Below, piece after piece: positions 54,050 through 63,967 of a DNA stretch of 64,000 nt (position 1 is its first letter; every line of letters starts with the position of its first letter). The DNA is taken from NCBI GenBank assembly GCA_037127315.1, contig JBBBDQ010001615.1:62001-126000 (forward strand), in the 5' to 3' direction. This stretch comes from Ascarosepion bandense (taxonomy: Eukaryota > Mollusca > Cephalopoda > Sepiida > Sepiidae). The notes below the pieces were generated by a model. The model saw only the letters and a program-made list of their open reading frames with translations. It was not told the DNA's origin and did no database searches. Both the position numbers and the translations under genes were made by a program.

Positions 54050-54387
54050 CCGACTCTGTACGTATTCTAATCTTAAAATGTTACACAAGAAACTTTTAAA
54101 GACTATGAATAACCAGCAGAATCTAACTCCGTTATCGTCCTCGGCTATAGAGCTTTGGACAAAGAGGGGAAAAAAAAGAAAACTGCGTAGGACCGACAAT
54201 GCATACGGTTCTTCACAGTAAAGAAAAAAACCCTCGAACGGAACGAACCACCAGGAAAGAAAAGTGCTCGATACTAAACTAACCAAAAAGTGTTAACAAA
54301 AAGGCAGTTACGCAGAGCAAAAACACACGAAAAAAATCGCACGAAAAAAATCGATTTTTTTCGTGTGTATATATATATATATATATA
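54001..54387. other. (AAT)n, unrecognised DNA and TA run
   Basis: TA/AAT repeats at 54004-54048 and TA at 54367-54386. In between is unrecognised DNA with a short ACGAAAAAAATCG inverted repeat near 54330-54365. Confidence 0.5.
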
Positions 54388-54536
54388 AGAAAGAAAAATC
54401 TAAGTAAGAGCCAACAAACTTACCTAGGTTTCACTCTACGGCTCATTAGGGTAAGAGCCATCTTACCCTGACGAGCCGTAGGGTGAAACCTAGGTAGCTT
54501 TGTTGGCTCTTACTTAAATTTTTCTTTCTTTCTTGC
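54388..54536. mobile_element. Foldback hairpin with the best hammerhead-like core
   Basis: Arms of about 70 bp (54388-54459 and 54460-54533). On the plus strand: CTGACGA (54468-54474), then GCC GTAG GGT forming a 3-bp stem II with a 4-nt loop, then GAAAC (54485-54489), then ACC TA GGT as a very short stem III followed by A (a GUA-type cleavage triplet). GTAAGAGCC upstream (54451-54459) can pair with GGCTCTTAC downstream (54504-54512) as stem I. The left arm holds the same on the minus strand with CTAATGA. Very short stem III is typical of retroelement hammerheads that act as dimers. Confidence 0.6.
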
Positions 54537-54749
54537 TCTACTATCGTATTGAGCGCTTTAGTGTTAGGGATTCTTCTTGGGGTTTTTCTTTCCTATGACG
54601 TATGCTCATGTACTTCGTTTGTTACTTTTTTTACTTCCCCTCCTTTTCCCTCCGATTTTTTCTCCTTGGGTTTTTCAAGTCGAACTAAAATATAATCTAC
54701 CAATTACTAGTACTAGCATTATTATTTTTGTTACTATTACTATTGTTAT

Positions 54750-54895
54750 AACAGGTTAAGAGGCTCATCCCTTGTTCCGTATTTAGGATGTGGTTTCCGG
54801 CTTTATCTTTTCCAATCTTTTCACTATTATGTAGCCCCCTGCACATCAGTGGCATTACCGCCTTGCTCGGGGTGATACGATTGAAAATATATATT
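54750..54895 (+). mobile_element. LINE/SINE 3' region, single unit
   Basis: ACAGGTTAAGAGGCTCATCC through the LINE terminus (CTGCACATCAGTGGCATTACCG, GATACGATTGAAAATATA). One copy of the unit that is arrayed at 1179. Confidence 0.75.
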
Positions 54896-54949
54896 GTGTA
54901 TTTTGGAAGCAAATGTTTTTAAAGATAACAGACGTTTAATTTATCAACG

Positions 54950-55365
54950 AATTAACGTGGCTTCCCCCTGTCTTTTCTAGAAATATTTCCATGCCAATTG
55001 TACTGACGAGATTTTTTTCCCTGGTGACAAGTCCACGAGAATTTAAGTATGCTACTAGATTGGCATTTGGTCCCACCATTTTACCGTCAAAATAGTTAAA
55101 TGTAACCATCTCTTCTACTCTAACTGTTTCTTTTCACGCACTTCCCGTTTGTGTGACTTTCTTTCCATTCCCTGCTTCGCTGATAGCTACACACACTTAC
55201 CAAAAGTTTAAATGTAACATCACATGCCATCTTCTATGTCCTTGATTCTCAAATCTCTCTTATCCTTCCTTCGACATCCCCTGAACCTTGATAATTTTCT
55301 TTTCACTGTAACGACCTGCGAACCAGGAGCGGCTCTGCCTTGCTTGGGGGTGAAATAATTATTAA
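54950..55365 (+). pseudogene. CR1/Jockey-like LINE C-terminal fragment, decayed
   Basis: ACGTGGCTTCCCCCTGTC equals the NVASLCLF codons of other copies, followed by degraded FYKYFH, ATRLA, NFYS and FSRT blocks. The 3' end GGGGTGAAATAATTATTAAA is at about 55365. Many indels. Confidence 0.7.
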
Positions 55366-55477
55366 AAAAAAACGTAACACACACACGTTCACACACACAA
55401 ACACGTTCACACACACACACACACATGTATATCACAAAATATTTGCCCAAGTCTCTACACTTACAGTTATAAAGCAC

Positions 55478-55486
<9 letters not shown>

Positions 55487-55551
<65 letters not shown>

Positions 55552-55562
55552 TGTGTGTGTAT
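55487..55562. repeat. (TG)n microsatellite
   Basis: About 35 TG units with rare changes; preceded by an (AC)n-rich stretch at 55378-55425. Confidence 0.97.
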
Positions 55563-55693
55563 AAGCATGCGGTGTATATATAGAAGAATCCAAAGGAGTA
55601 TCCTGTACATACAGTGGTAAGGATAACTCTCTAAGAAAGCCCTAAATATATATATATATATAAATACATATAGAGCAAATATAAGAAGAATTA

Positions 55694-55868
55694 AGGCAGA
55701 CTCGTTATTTCAGGCGAACCATCATCAGCTTCCGTCTTTATTCTACAGAAGATTTTATTCGTGGATTTCATTCGTGTAAAACTTTTGTACAATAAAGACG
55801 GAAGCTGATGGTTCGCCTGAAATAGGCGTATATTTCCGATTTACCATGAAATAGCGTGTCTGCCTAAA
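55694..55868. mobile_element. Foldback hairpin with hammerhead-like core
   Basis: Arms 55694-55749 and about 55787-55865 pair over GGCGAACCATCATCAGC/GCTGATGGTTCGCC and AATAAAGACGG. The right arm has about 30 bp extra. Minus strand 55708-55728: CTGATGA, GG TTCG CC stem-loop, then GAAA. The right arm has lost the final A of CTGATGA. TA runs lie on both sides (55647-55662 and 55866-55926). Confidence 0.55.
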
Positions 55869-55873
55869 TTTTT

Positions 55874-55926
<53 letters not shown>
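55866..55926. repeat. (TA)n microsatellite
   Basis: About 25 TA units, then ACACACATATACATA. Confidence 0.95.
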
Positions 55927-55939
<13 letters not shown>

Positions 55940-55994
55940 TATCATCCTACATCTATGGCACGACTCGGAGCTCCATGCGTTATGCAATCATCAG

Positions 55995-57257
55995 GTGCAT
56001 TTTTCAAGCAGACGGTTTAATAGACTTGAATTTATGTTTACTAGATGTTCATGCTTCTTAGGACAGGAACAGTGCGGGTTCGTCAAAGACACTGGAACAA
56101 GGAACGCCATATTCATGATTAGGATGCTCTCTGAAAGGGCATTACAAATGAAGAAAGACTTGTACCTATGCTTCATTGATTACGCGAAAGCATTCGACAA
56201 AATACGACACAAAGAATTGATGGAAATGATAGGAAACCTCGACATTTTCGGCAAAGATATAAGAATAATCAAGAATCTCTACTGGCAGCAAACGGCCTGC
56301 ATACGGACAGGTAACGACCTCAGTAGATACACAAAGATAGAAAAAGGCGTAAGACAAGGCTGTGTCTTTTCACCGGATTTGTTCAACCTATACAGCGAGA
56401 ATATTTTGAGGACCCTAGATGACACACCAGGATTTATTATTGGAGGCCACAACCTGAACAACATAAGATACGCGGACGATACAGTACTGATTGCGGACAC
56501 GGAAAGGAAACTGCAAGATCTCATACAGAAAGTAGCAGTGGAGAGTGACAAGATGGGACTACAAATAAACTTTAAGAAAACTGAGTGCATGGTCATCAGC
56601 AAAAGATACAACCCAAAATGCCAAATACAGGTGGGGGATAACAGAATCAAACAAGTCCAAGAATTTAAGTACCTAGGAAGTGTTCTAACAGGAGATGGAA
56701 AGTGCGACACGGAGATCCGAAGGCGAATTGGCATGGCAAAGGACGCGTTCCAGAAGATGAGCAAAATACTAACACACAGGAAGATCTCAATAGAAACGAA
56801 GAAAAGAGTGCTAGACTGCTACGTGATGTCAGTTCTTCAGTACGGCTGTGAATGCTGGACAATATCATCGAAAATGAGGACAAAACTGGAAGCGGCCGAA
56901 ATGTGGTTCTACAGAAGGATGCTACGGATATCGTGGACTGAGCATACAAGCAACGACGAAGTGTTAGAAAGAATGGCAACAAAAAGGAAATTGATGCTGA
57001 GCATCAGGAAGAGACAACTGAAGTTCCTGGGACATGCAATGAGGAAGGAAAGCCTGGAGAACCTGATACTGACTGGTCAGATAGAAGGAAGGAGAGACAG
57101 AGGAAGGCAGCGGATAACATATTTGCAGGGCCTGATCAGGTGGATGACGGAACGGGGGTTGCCAGGAGCAACAGGAGCAAACATACTAAGAGCCACAAGG
57201 GATAGGGAGACGTGGAGATCCATGATCGCCTACGTCCTGAAGGGACAGGGCACATAG
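55995..57257 (+). CDS. RTE/BovB-like LINE reverse transcriptase, 5'-truncated ORF
   Basis: An uninterrupted 420-codon frame, the longest convincing coding sequence in the window. RT motifs: [17 protein letters not shown] (about residues 26-42), [16 protein letters not shown] (60-75, motif A Asp), [17 protein letters not shown] (117-133), [12 protein letters not shown] (157-168; YADD codons 56469-56480), [14 protein letters not shown] (188-201) and [20 protein letters not shown] (224-243). The C-terminal part has [50 protein letters not shown] and [10 protein letters not shown], a layout shared with RTE/BovB elements. An (AAG)n tail follows at 57257-57271. The first ~25 residues are probably flanking DNA, because homology begins near the QCGF block. 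The AP endonuclease is missing, so it is dead on arrival despite the open frame. Confidence 0.88.
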   Translation: MHFSSRRFNRLEFMFTRCSCFLGQEQCGFVKDTGTRNAIFMIRMLSERALQMKKDLYLCFIDYAKAFDKIRHKELMEMIGNLDIFGKDIRIIKNLYWQQTACIRTGNDLSRYTKIEKGVRQGCVFSPDLFNLYSENILRTLDDTPGFIIGGHNLNNIRYADDTVLIADTERKLQDLIQKVAVESDKMGLQINFKKTECMVISKRYNPKCQIQVGDNRIKQVQEFKYLGSVLTGDGKCDTEIRRRIGMAKDAFQKMSKILTHRKISIETKKRVLDCYVMSVLQYGCECWTISSKMRTKLEAAEMWFYRRMLRISWTEHTSNDEVLERMATKRKLMLSIRKRQLKFLGHAMRKESLENLILTGQIEGRRDRGRQRITYLQGLIRWMTERGLPGATGANILRATRDRETWRSMIAYVLKGQGT

Positions 57258-57398
57258 AAGAAGAAGAAGAAGATGTTCATGGGAATTAAATTTTATAAAG
57301 TTAGTTTTTTGTTAATAGCAAAATTTAAATATTCTGCAGTTAAATATGGATAAAAATTTAAAATTTAAATTTAAGATTTAAATTTAAAATCTAAAATA

Positions 57399-57850
57399 TG
57401 TTGTAGTGAAATATCCTGTCCTACCCAGGAATGGGTATGGCCCGGGTTATAAAAGACAGGGAATAGAACGAACTACAGTGTGATCGAGAGAGATCGAGAG
57501 TGTTCGTAAATACACGAGAGTATTCGTCATTATACGAGAGTGATCGAGAGTGTTCGTGATTATTCGGGGGTCTTCGTCGTTATACGAGAGTGATCGTGAT
57601 TATACAAGAGTCATCGACTTTAGACGAAAGTTAGACGTCACTAGACGGAAGCCTTCTTCTCAAGACAGACGCATACGTCCTATGCAGAGACATTGCCTTC
57701 TTGACTGTTATTCTTGTTAACTGTTCGTTGGTGTACGTGTATTTGGTTTACTGTACTGAGGTATAATAAATCTCTATTCATATATCCTCAGTGTTTAGAA
57801 TTATTTCTTGCACTATTCTTTCTCTGTTTATCCCCTCCCGCGATATAGCA
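57399..57850 (+). mobile_element. Probable solo LTR
   Basis: Starts TGTTGTAGTGAAATATCC and ends GCGATATAGCA, giving TG...CA ends. TATAAAAG at 57448-57455 and AATAAA at 57765-57770 give a promoter and polyadenylation signal in the expected order. Between them is a ladder of GATCGAGAGTGTTCGT-like repeats (57480-57610). No internal region or second LTR follows. I could not find a clean target duplication (AAATA left, AAATG right). Confidence 0.65.
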
Positions 57851-58045
57851 AAATGAAAATAATAAAGTAATAAAATGCAGAAAGAAAAAATCAAAGGGGC
57901 GTAAATCATAACTCTTAAAAATTTAAATATTCAAATATTACATATACATAAAAATATTAAGAAAATTAAAATATTAAAATTTTAAGACTTCTGAATAAAA
58001 ATAAAAATAAGATACTTTCTCATATGGTTATTTACTATACTTACG

Positions 58046-58095
<50 letters not shown>

Positions 58096-58381
58096 TGCAA
58101 GCTTATTAAAAATGTCAGACAAGTTATTGTGGAAACATTATTAATAAAAAAAAATCCAAGACTCAATAATATCAAATACACGTCAAATAAAACCCATTCT
58201 CCATAATGGCTAAAAGTATAGCTGAGAGCGCTCAGATGAACAAAACAATTTGTTCACTTTTTAATATAATTTATGTCCTCAAAAGAAAAACATAAGATGA
58301 CATGTAAAATTACATTAAATACTGAACCATCATAGCTTGTCTGTTATTTTAATGAATCCTGCATAAAAGAGAGGCTACTGC

Positions 58382-58420
<39 letters not shown>
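57851..58420. other. AT-rich DNA with (TA)n
   Basis: TA runs at 58051-58090 and 58384-58420; otherwise unrecognised. A part near 58200 weakly resembles 16260. Confidence 0.45.
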
Positions 58421-58421
<1 letters not shown>

Positions 58422-58489
58422 CACCTAATGATCCAGACGAACCTGCCTATGTTTCTCCTGGAAATGATTATTCAAAAATAAAATAAAAT

Positions 58490-58520
<31 letters not shown>

Positions 58521-58574
58521 TCATGTATGTCACAAAATATTTGCCCAACTCTCTACATGTACAGATCTGAAACA

Positions 58575-58613
<39 letters not shown>

Positions 58614-58714
58614 TTTAATTTAAATTAATAAATATACATATTATCCTACGTCTATAACTTTCCTTGACTATTGGTTAGGAGAAACCTAGATAGGTTCGTC
58701 TGGCTCATTAGGTG
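58421..58714. mobile_element. Inverted pair of Penelope-like terminal fragments
   Basis: 58421-58462 and 58672-58714 are near-complements (CCTAATGATCCAGACGAACC versus GGTTCGTCTGGCTCATTAGG). The interior has (CA)n and (TA)n. The right arm, GAGAAACCTAGATAGGTTC, can fold as GAAAC plus a 5-6-bp stem III, like the 54.4 kb hairpin. Downstream GCTCTACCTTTGTATTGAGC matches the sequence after the 54.4 kb hairpin, so both belong to one family. Confidence 0.55.
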
Positions 58715-58945
58715 CTATTTAGTTTGCTCTACCTTTGTATTGAGCACTTTCTGTTAGATGATTACTCGTTGTCGGGTTTTTTCTTTGAACTTCGTGCTGA
58801 TTTCTGTCTGAACACTTTTGAGTGACTTTCATGTCCTAAGTTCTTTATTTTTTTTACAACCATTTTTTCCTTCGTTCGATGGTTTTTCGAGGAAGGTTTT
58901 CGAGACCAGTATAATTATAATCGTGTATATATATATATATATATA

Positions 58946-59150
58946 TTATAAATTATGTTTTAGAACATGTACATTATTTTTTTATATATGTCCTCGACAA
59001 TCATATGTTTGTTTCAACGTTGGGTACGTTTCTTCGGGAGGTAAAAGCCAAACTCCCGAAGAAATGTACCCAATGTTGAAACAAACATATGATTGTCGAG
59101 GACATATATTTAAAAATAATGTACATGTTCTAAAACATAATTATAATAAA
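58946..59150. mobile_element. Foldback hairpin with two hammerhead-like cores
   Basis: Arms of about 95 bp (58946-59040 and 59053-59150) around a 12-nt loop. Plus core: CCGAAGA (59056-59062), stem AATGT/ATGTT with ACCCA loop, GAAAC (59078-59082). Minus core in the left arm: GAAAC (59011-59015 complement), perfect 5-bp stem AACGT/ACGTT, CCGAAGA (59031-59037 complement). Both have C for the second T of CTGANGA. The right flank is shared with 47003-47125. Confidence 0.6.
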
Positions 59151-59242
59151 CATTCACAGCTTTATACATCATATATCGAGCACTGTTTTAAATTAATATT
59201 TTGGACGGAAAAAAAATTCTTTCTTCGTTCTGTACCCACTCG

Positions 59243-59246
<4 letters not shown>

Positions 59247-59302
<56 letters not shown>
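59247..59302. repeat. (TA)n microsatellite
   Basis: About 28 TA units. Confidence 0.97.
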
Positions 59303-59307
<5 letters not shown>

Positions 59308-59877
59308 TCCTTCCTGGTGACTATTCATTTCTCTCTTATGTCATAAAGACAGGATGTTAACACTACACATTGAATGATTTATAAAGAATCTTTTGAGACT
59401 CTGTGAAATAATAACAACTGGAAACGCAATCAATGTAGGCCAAAATTTGCGAACAACTTGACGTCTAAACTATTAATGTCAAAGACCGAAATCGATAACA
59501 TCCACAGGTTCGGTTTCTCTGAGAGCATAACCACGAAAACCAGGAACAGAATCTCTCCTTCCTACTTTTGATAATCATCTGGCTCAGTTAAACACTCCCT
59601 CGTTGTTTATGCTTAATATATCTTTATCTTCAGTAGGCTTGTCCCGTTAACTTAAAAAAATAAATAAAAGAAAACACAGAAGACAAACAGCCTCTTGACT
59701 TCCACGTGTGAACATTGTGTTTCTCCAGAGAAATAATAGTACAAAGTTCTCATGAAATCAGGGGAAAAATATAAACGAAAAAAAAAAAAAGAAAAGAAAA
59801 AAGACAAACCAAATGCTAATGTGGCGTGCGAACTTGACGTCGTAGTTCATTGCACAGGTTAAGATCGCTACTCAACG
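59303..59877. other. No recognised feature
   Basis: No repeat match or coding frame recognised. Confidence 0.45.
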
Positions 59878-60625
59878 TGTATTGTGGTGCAGTGGATATC
59901 GGTTTGGAACGAGAAATCGGAGAGTCGAGTTCGAATTTCAGTTGAATTCGTTGCATTAACGTTTACACAAATACATTTGGAAAGATATTAATCCGTATCT
60001 TCTCTCGCAAGCTATAAATAAAATAGCAGGTACTGATTGGTTTCTACGGCCTTGATCGGAACCCAGTCTACCACACAAAGTAATGGAAAAGCCTTCTGAC
60101 TTGTCAGTCATGTCTCTTTCTGTAATATAACAATCTGGCCCCACCCGAGGAAAGTGATGCAAGCGATGGTGTTTCCCGTCGGTGAAGGGGGCGGCGAAGC
60201 GACAAGAAAGGTGTTTGTGAAATACATCCTGTCGAGGCCGGAGCGGATGTCATTTGACCTTATTTCCGACAGCGGCGGAAATGGCTACAGAGGCAAACAG
60301 ATCAGGTGTCTCTTAGAATTACGTGGGCGTTGCGTGGGCGAGGCAAAACCGGAAGGAAAGTCCCGGTTCTAGAAGACTATATAAAGACCTCGACACACGG
60401 ATTCGCCAGCAGAGAACGGCCAGTGGAAGCAGAGAAACACCACAGGCAAGACTACACTCCCGTCAACCCATTCTATGTGCGCTCTCACCCTTCCGTTCTC
60501 TATTCCACACGGTTCGTCGTCATTAATAAAAATATAACCTTATATTTTTATATATGCGTGTTTGTTGTTTTGTCGTCGTACGGCGATATATAACATTTCG
60601 AGACATGATCGCCTAAGCACTTAAC
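59878..60625 (+). mobile_element. tRNA-derived SINE interrupted by a solo LTR
   Basis: 59878-60120 is the SINE head and body (A-box-like TGGTGCAGTGGATATCGG, B-box-like GAGTTCGAATTTCAG). 60596-60625 is the rest of the tail (TTTCGAGACATGATCGCC). The split falls inside the CATGTCTCTTTCGAGACATG palindrome, at the site of the LTR. Confidence 0.88.
60121..60595 (+). mobile_element. Solo LTR
   Basis: 475 bp from TGTAATATAACAATCTGG to GGCGATATATAACA, flanked by a 4-bp duplication TTTC (60117-60120 and 60596-60599) inside a SINE. TATATAAAG at 60378-60386 and AATAAA at 60525-60530 give pol II promoter and polyadenylation signals. More GC-rich than its surroundings. No gag or pol remains; it arose by LTR-LTR recombination. 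Ends and duplication length suit a Gypsy-type element. Confidence 0.88.
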
Positions 60626-61409
60626 TTATCGAAAGTGTATTCTTTTGCATGTTTGCATGTTATTCGTATTTCTGTAATTTGGTGATGTAATTTGCATTAT
60701 TACCTTGTTTGATAATTTGTACTTATCAAATAAACATTTATTTGATTATCTTCATGGTAATATTAGGCATTTCTTTACAAGGAAACTGTTGTGGATTCTT
60801 GTTGAGAAACCACACAAAATAATAAATAACAAAAGCAACTACGGAGATAAAAATATAAGTTATATTGACCAAAAATATACAAACCGGAACACGGGTTAGT
60901 CAATTCAGGAATACTGTTAGTAGGAATCAATATATACAGTTTTGTAGTGAAGAAGTATGTCCGGGTAATGAGTCTATATCCTTACTAAGTCTCTGCCAAC
61001 CACTCAACCCCTGCCGTACTCTGAATAGTCAGGATTATATGTACACAACAGGCGAGTCCATTCTTATGTGCAAAAAGGGATACTCCCCAACAGAAACATT
61101 TGTCATTTATTGATCAAGCATTTAGTACTATTTTAGGTTGACATTTTCTAACATATTTCTCTTAAAACACTTTTTTGAGAGGAAAACAGGTTTTTCATGT
61201 TTAGTAGCTGTTCTAGTTCTTTCCATTAATGGAGATATCCTTCTGAACTTTCTATTTGAAATGGTGTGGAATGTTGACATCTTGATTGTGTCATTATTTT
61301 CTACCCGAGTTTCACCCATCTATGTCGTTGCTGCTGTTGGTAGTATTCGAGTGACGGGGTTTCTGTTATTTCCTAAGGTACTTTGTTTTTGATTCTGTAA
61401 GAGGACTCC
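60626..61409. other. Family G repeat and unrecognised DNA
   Basis: 60788-60957 is the second copy of family G (see 26599-26775). The rest has no recognised feature. Confidence 0.55.
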
Positions 61410-62005
61410 AAAATGCCAACTACAATCAAACAGGTGCTGAAATTTAAATACCTGGGAAGTGTTCTAAGAGAGGACGGAAGGTACAATGCTGAGATCCGAA
61501 ACCGTATTGGCATGACCAAGGACGCATTCCAAAAGCGGAGCGTTGAGAGACAGGAAAATTTTGTTGGAAACAAAGAAAAGACATATATCATATCAGTCCT
61601 CTTATATGGCTGTGAATGCTGGAAAATCTCCTCATAGACGAATAAAAGACTCGAGAACATAAATGTGGTTCTACAGAAGGATGTTGAGGATACCGAACAT
61701 GTGAGCAACGACACTGATTTGGAGAGGATGCAAACGAAAAGGAAACTTATACTTTATGGGACAGGTAATGAGGACAGATATCTTGGCGAATCTAATACTC
61801 ACAGAACGAACAGAGACGAAGAGAGGCAGGAGAAAGAAGTGCGAGACTTTCTTGATAGCGAAGTGGTGTTTGGGAGAGATTCGAAGAGGAGAAAATATTA
61901 AGAGCAACAAGGTACAGGGGCAAATGGAAGTCCATGATCGGCTACGTCCTTAAATGACACGGCACATGAAGCAGAAGAAGAAGAAGAAGAAGAAGAAGAT
62001 CGCTA
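61410..62005 (+). pseudogene. RTE-like LINE C-terminal fragment with (AAG)n tail
   Basis: [36 protein letters not shown] and YGCECWKISS; then MVLQKDVEDTEHVSND and ERMQTKRKL after a frame change. It ends GGCACATGAAGCAG and (AAG)n at 61974-62000. Internal deletions and shifts. Confidence 0.78.
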
Positions 62006-62120
62006 GGTTAAAATGTTCCAAGAAGGATAATCTTTGCCACGTACATATTTAGTATAAACCATTGGTTCTCAAATCGTTAGTTTAGACTACTCTCCTATTT
62101 GCCTTCTTCTATGAGCGGTG

Positions 62121-62407
62121 CGTCTATGGCTATATCGTGTTGAATACACCGGTTCTCGTCCGACCACCGAAGTCAAGCAACAGCGAGCCTGGTCAGTACT
62201 TAGATGGGTGACCGTTTGGGAATACCAGGTATAGTAAACGTAAGGACAAAGAGTGGTCCACCGGTTCTCCATGTTTGGGGGTTGGGCGCAGAGCTAACAA
62301 CCCAGCCCCATGAAAAAAAAAAACAGTTTGTTACGGAAACAGTAACAAAAAAAGTTACTGCCCGACACACCATTAGGTGTATAGGGGGTGAGATGATGAT
62401 GATGATG
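62121..62407 (+). mobile_element. 5S rRNA-derived SINE
   Basis: The first ~120 bp align with 5S rRNA over its whole length: GCGTCTATGGCTATATCG, TTCTCGTCCGACCACCGAAG, GCAACAGCGAGCCTGGTCAG, TACTTAGATGGGTGACCG and GGGAATACCAGG. This includes the internal pol III control region. It is followed by a non-5S body (GGGTTGGGCGCAGAGCTAAC, TTGTTACGGAAACAG) and a (GAT)n tail. Flanked by ATGAGCGGTG at 62111-62120 and 62408-62417, an exact 10-bp target duplication. It sits close to the 3' end of an antisense RTE-like fragment. Confidence 0.92.
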
Positions 62408-62419
62408 ATGAGCGGTGCT

Positions 62420-62930
62420 CTTTCAAGATCATGGCCCCTCACAACTTCCTATCGCATGTGACTTTGCAGTTTTTCTCCATTTCCTAAGTTTCCTCCCCCC
62501 CCAATCCAGTTCCGCCATTTATTCTCACAAGCTCGTCGAATAAGTGGTTCGCTGCCTTTTCTTAAATCTCTTGTCCTCAGTGTACCCCGTGAGGGTCAGT
62601 CTTTTCAAGCCGTCTTTCCGTATTATGTGTCGAAGGATCTATTGTCCTCAGTGTACCCCGTGAGGGTCAATCTTTTCAAGCCGTCTTTCCGTATTATGTG
62701 TCGAAGGAATTACAGCTATCTTTTCTTGATTCTGAGTAGAATTATTCCTTCTATTGCTATTTGCTTATTACTGACGCGTTCTGGCCATTAAACGTTCTTT
62801 AACCTTCTGTAGAATTGCATTTCTGCTGCATCTATTTTATATTATACATCCGTACAGATATTGCTCAATATTCACTGCAATATAAGAGAGTTAATATTGA
62901 ATGTTATTTTTTTTTCTTATTGTTATAAGT
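62420..62930 (-). pseudogene. RTE-like LINE fragment, divergent
   Basis: Minus-strand remnants of the C-terminal block (KDGLKRLTLTG-like, RHIIRKDGL, EMQFYRRL-like). A ~70-bp piece (CCTCAGTGTACCCCGTGAGG onward) is duplicated in tandem: 62574-62636 and 62644-62706. More diverged than the other RTE-like copies. Confidence 0.6.
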
Positions 62931-62949
62931 AAATTACTTACACATGCAA

Positions 62950-63559
62950 GGATGTGCGTTGTGGTGCAGTGGATATCGGCTCGGAAATACAAATCGGATA
63001 GCAGAGTTCGAATTCCAGTTAAATTCCTTGCATTCACTTACGCGCAAATACGCTTGGGAAAGGTATTAATCTGTCTCTACCGTCCAGTTATGCGTTAAAT
63101 AACAGGAAAAATTGGGGTGTATAACCTTGGCTGGTAAGCAGTCTACCCGCAAAAAGTAATGGCAACTTACTGCAGGTTAATCTGCTCATTCAGTCATGTC
63201 TCTTTCGAGACATGATCGCCCAAGCGTGTATCAAGTATGACACTTAACTGACTGACTAAATATAATAGTTGGAAACATAATTAAAATTTTTTACTGGGCA
63301 TAAAGTGGGGGATCGCTTTTATATTGTTATGAAGTAATCAACTAATCCTCCACTCAATATAATCTATCTCTTCTCCCTTCCGTTATGAGTTCAATAATAG
63401 GACAGATTGGGTTCTATAGCCTTGGCTGGCAACCAGTCTACCGCAGAATGTAATGGCAACCTACTGCAGGATAACCTTCTGCCCAGTCCGTCATGTCGCT
63501 TTCGAGACATGATCGCCCAAGCATGTATAAAGTATGGCATGGCACTTAACTGACTGACA
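62950..63559 (+). mobile_element. Composite SINE, second copy
   Basis: Same layout as 48515-49141. Full SINE to about 63256 (head GGATGTGCGTTGTGGTGCAG; B-box-like GAGTTCGAATTCC), the same spacer (AAATATAATAGTTGGAAACA, GGGCATAAAGTGGGGGATCG), then a SINE 3' half (63357-63559) ending TTAACTGACTGAC. Flank similarity (ACACATGCA left, ACACATATA right) is only suggestive of a target duplication. Confidence 0.85.
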
Positions 63560-63694
63560 CACATATATGACCGAAATTTCTTTAGTCCAAGCTTAGGTCA
63601 TACTTAAAGGTCCGATGGCTAATACATTCGCCACTCTCCGGTAAATAAATTTAAATCCGCACAGTTTTGTCTCCTTTTTTTTAAAATAATCGTT

Positions 63695-63967
63695 TCACCC
63701 AAAGTAAGGCAGTACTGCCACTGGTGCGCAAGGGGTCACACTGAGAGGAGAGCGGAAAAAATAAAATAAAAAGGGGGAAAAAGTACAGTGGGTGTCGGAG
63801 AATGAATAAAGAGACAAAAGATGGCAGTTGATGCTGAACTTAAGTAATTGGAGATTGTAGCTATCAGGGAATCAAGTATAGGGAAGTGTTTTCCACAGTC
63901 GGGAAGTGCGAGAAAATAGCTGTTGGAGTAGAAGAGTTGATTTCATTTAAATGCTTTGACGGTAAAA
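63695..63967 (-). mobile_element. CR1/Jockey-like LINE 3' end
   Basis: Antisense terminus (AATCGTTTCACCCAAAGTAAGG, CTGCCACTGGTGCGCAAGG), then the complement of the FSRTSRLWN-type coding end (GGGAAGTGCGAGAAAATAGC) near 63900-63925. Confidence 0.75.

Noticed and set aside
54330..54366. ACGAAAAAAATCG repeats as a regulatory operator
   Set aside because: It is a short inverted repeat next to (TA)n and a foldback; simple-sequence instability explains it.
62121..62240. Functional 5S rRNA gene
   Set aside because: It has many differences from 5S, a foreign body and tail, and target duplications, so it is a SINE, not a gene of a 5S cluster.
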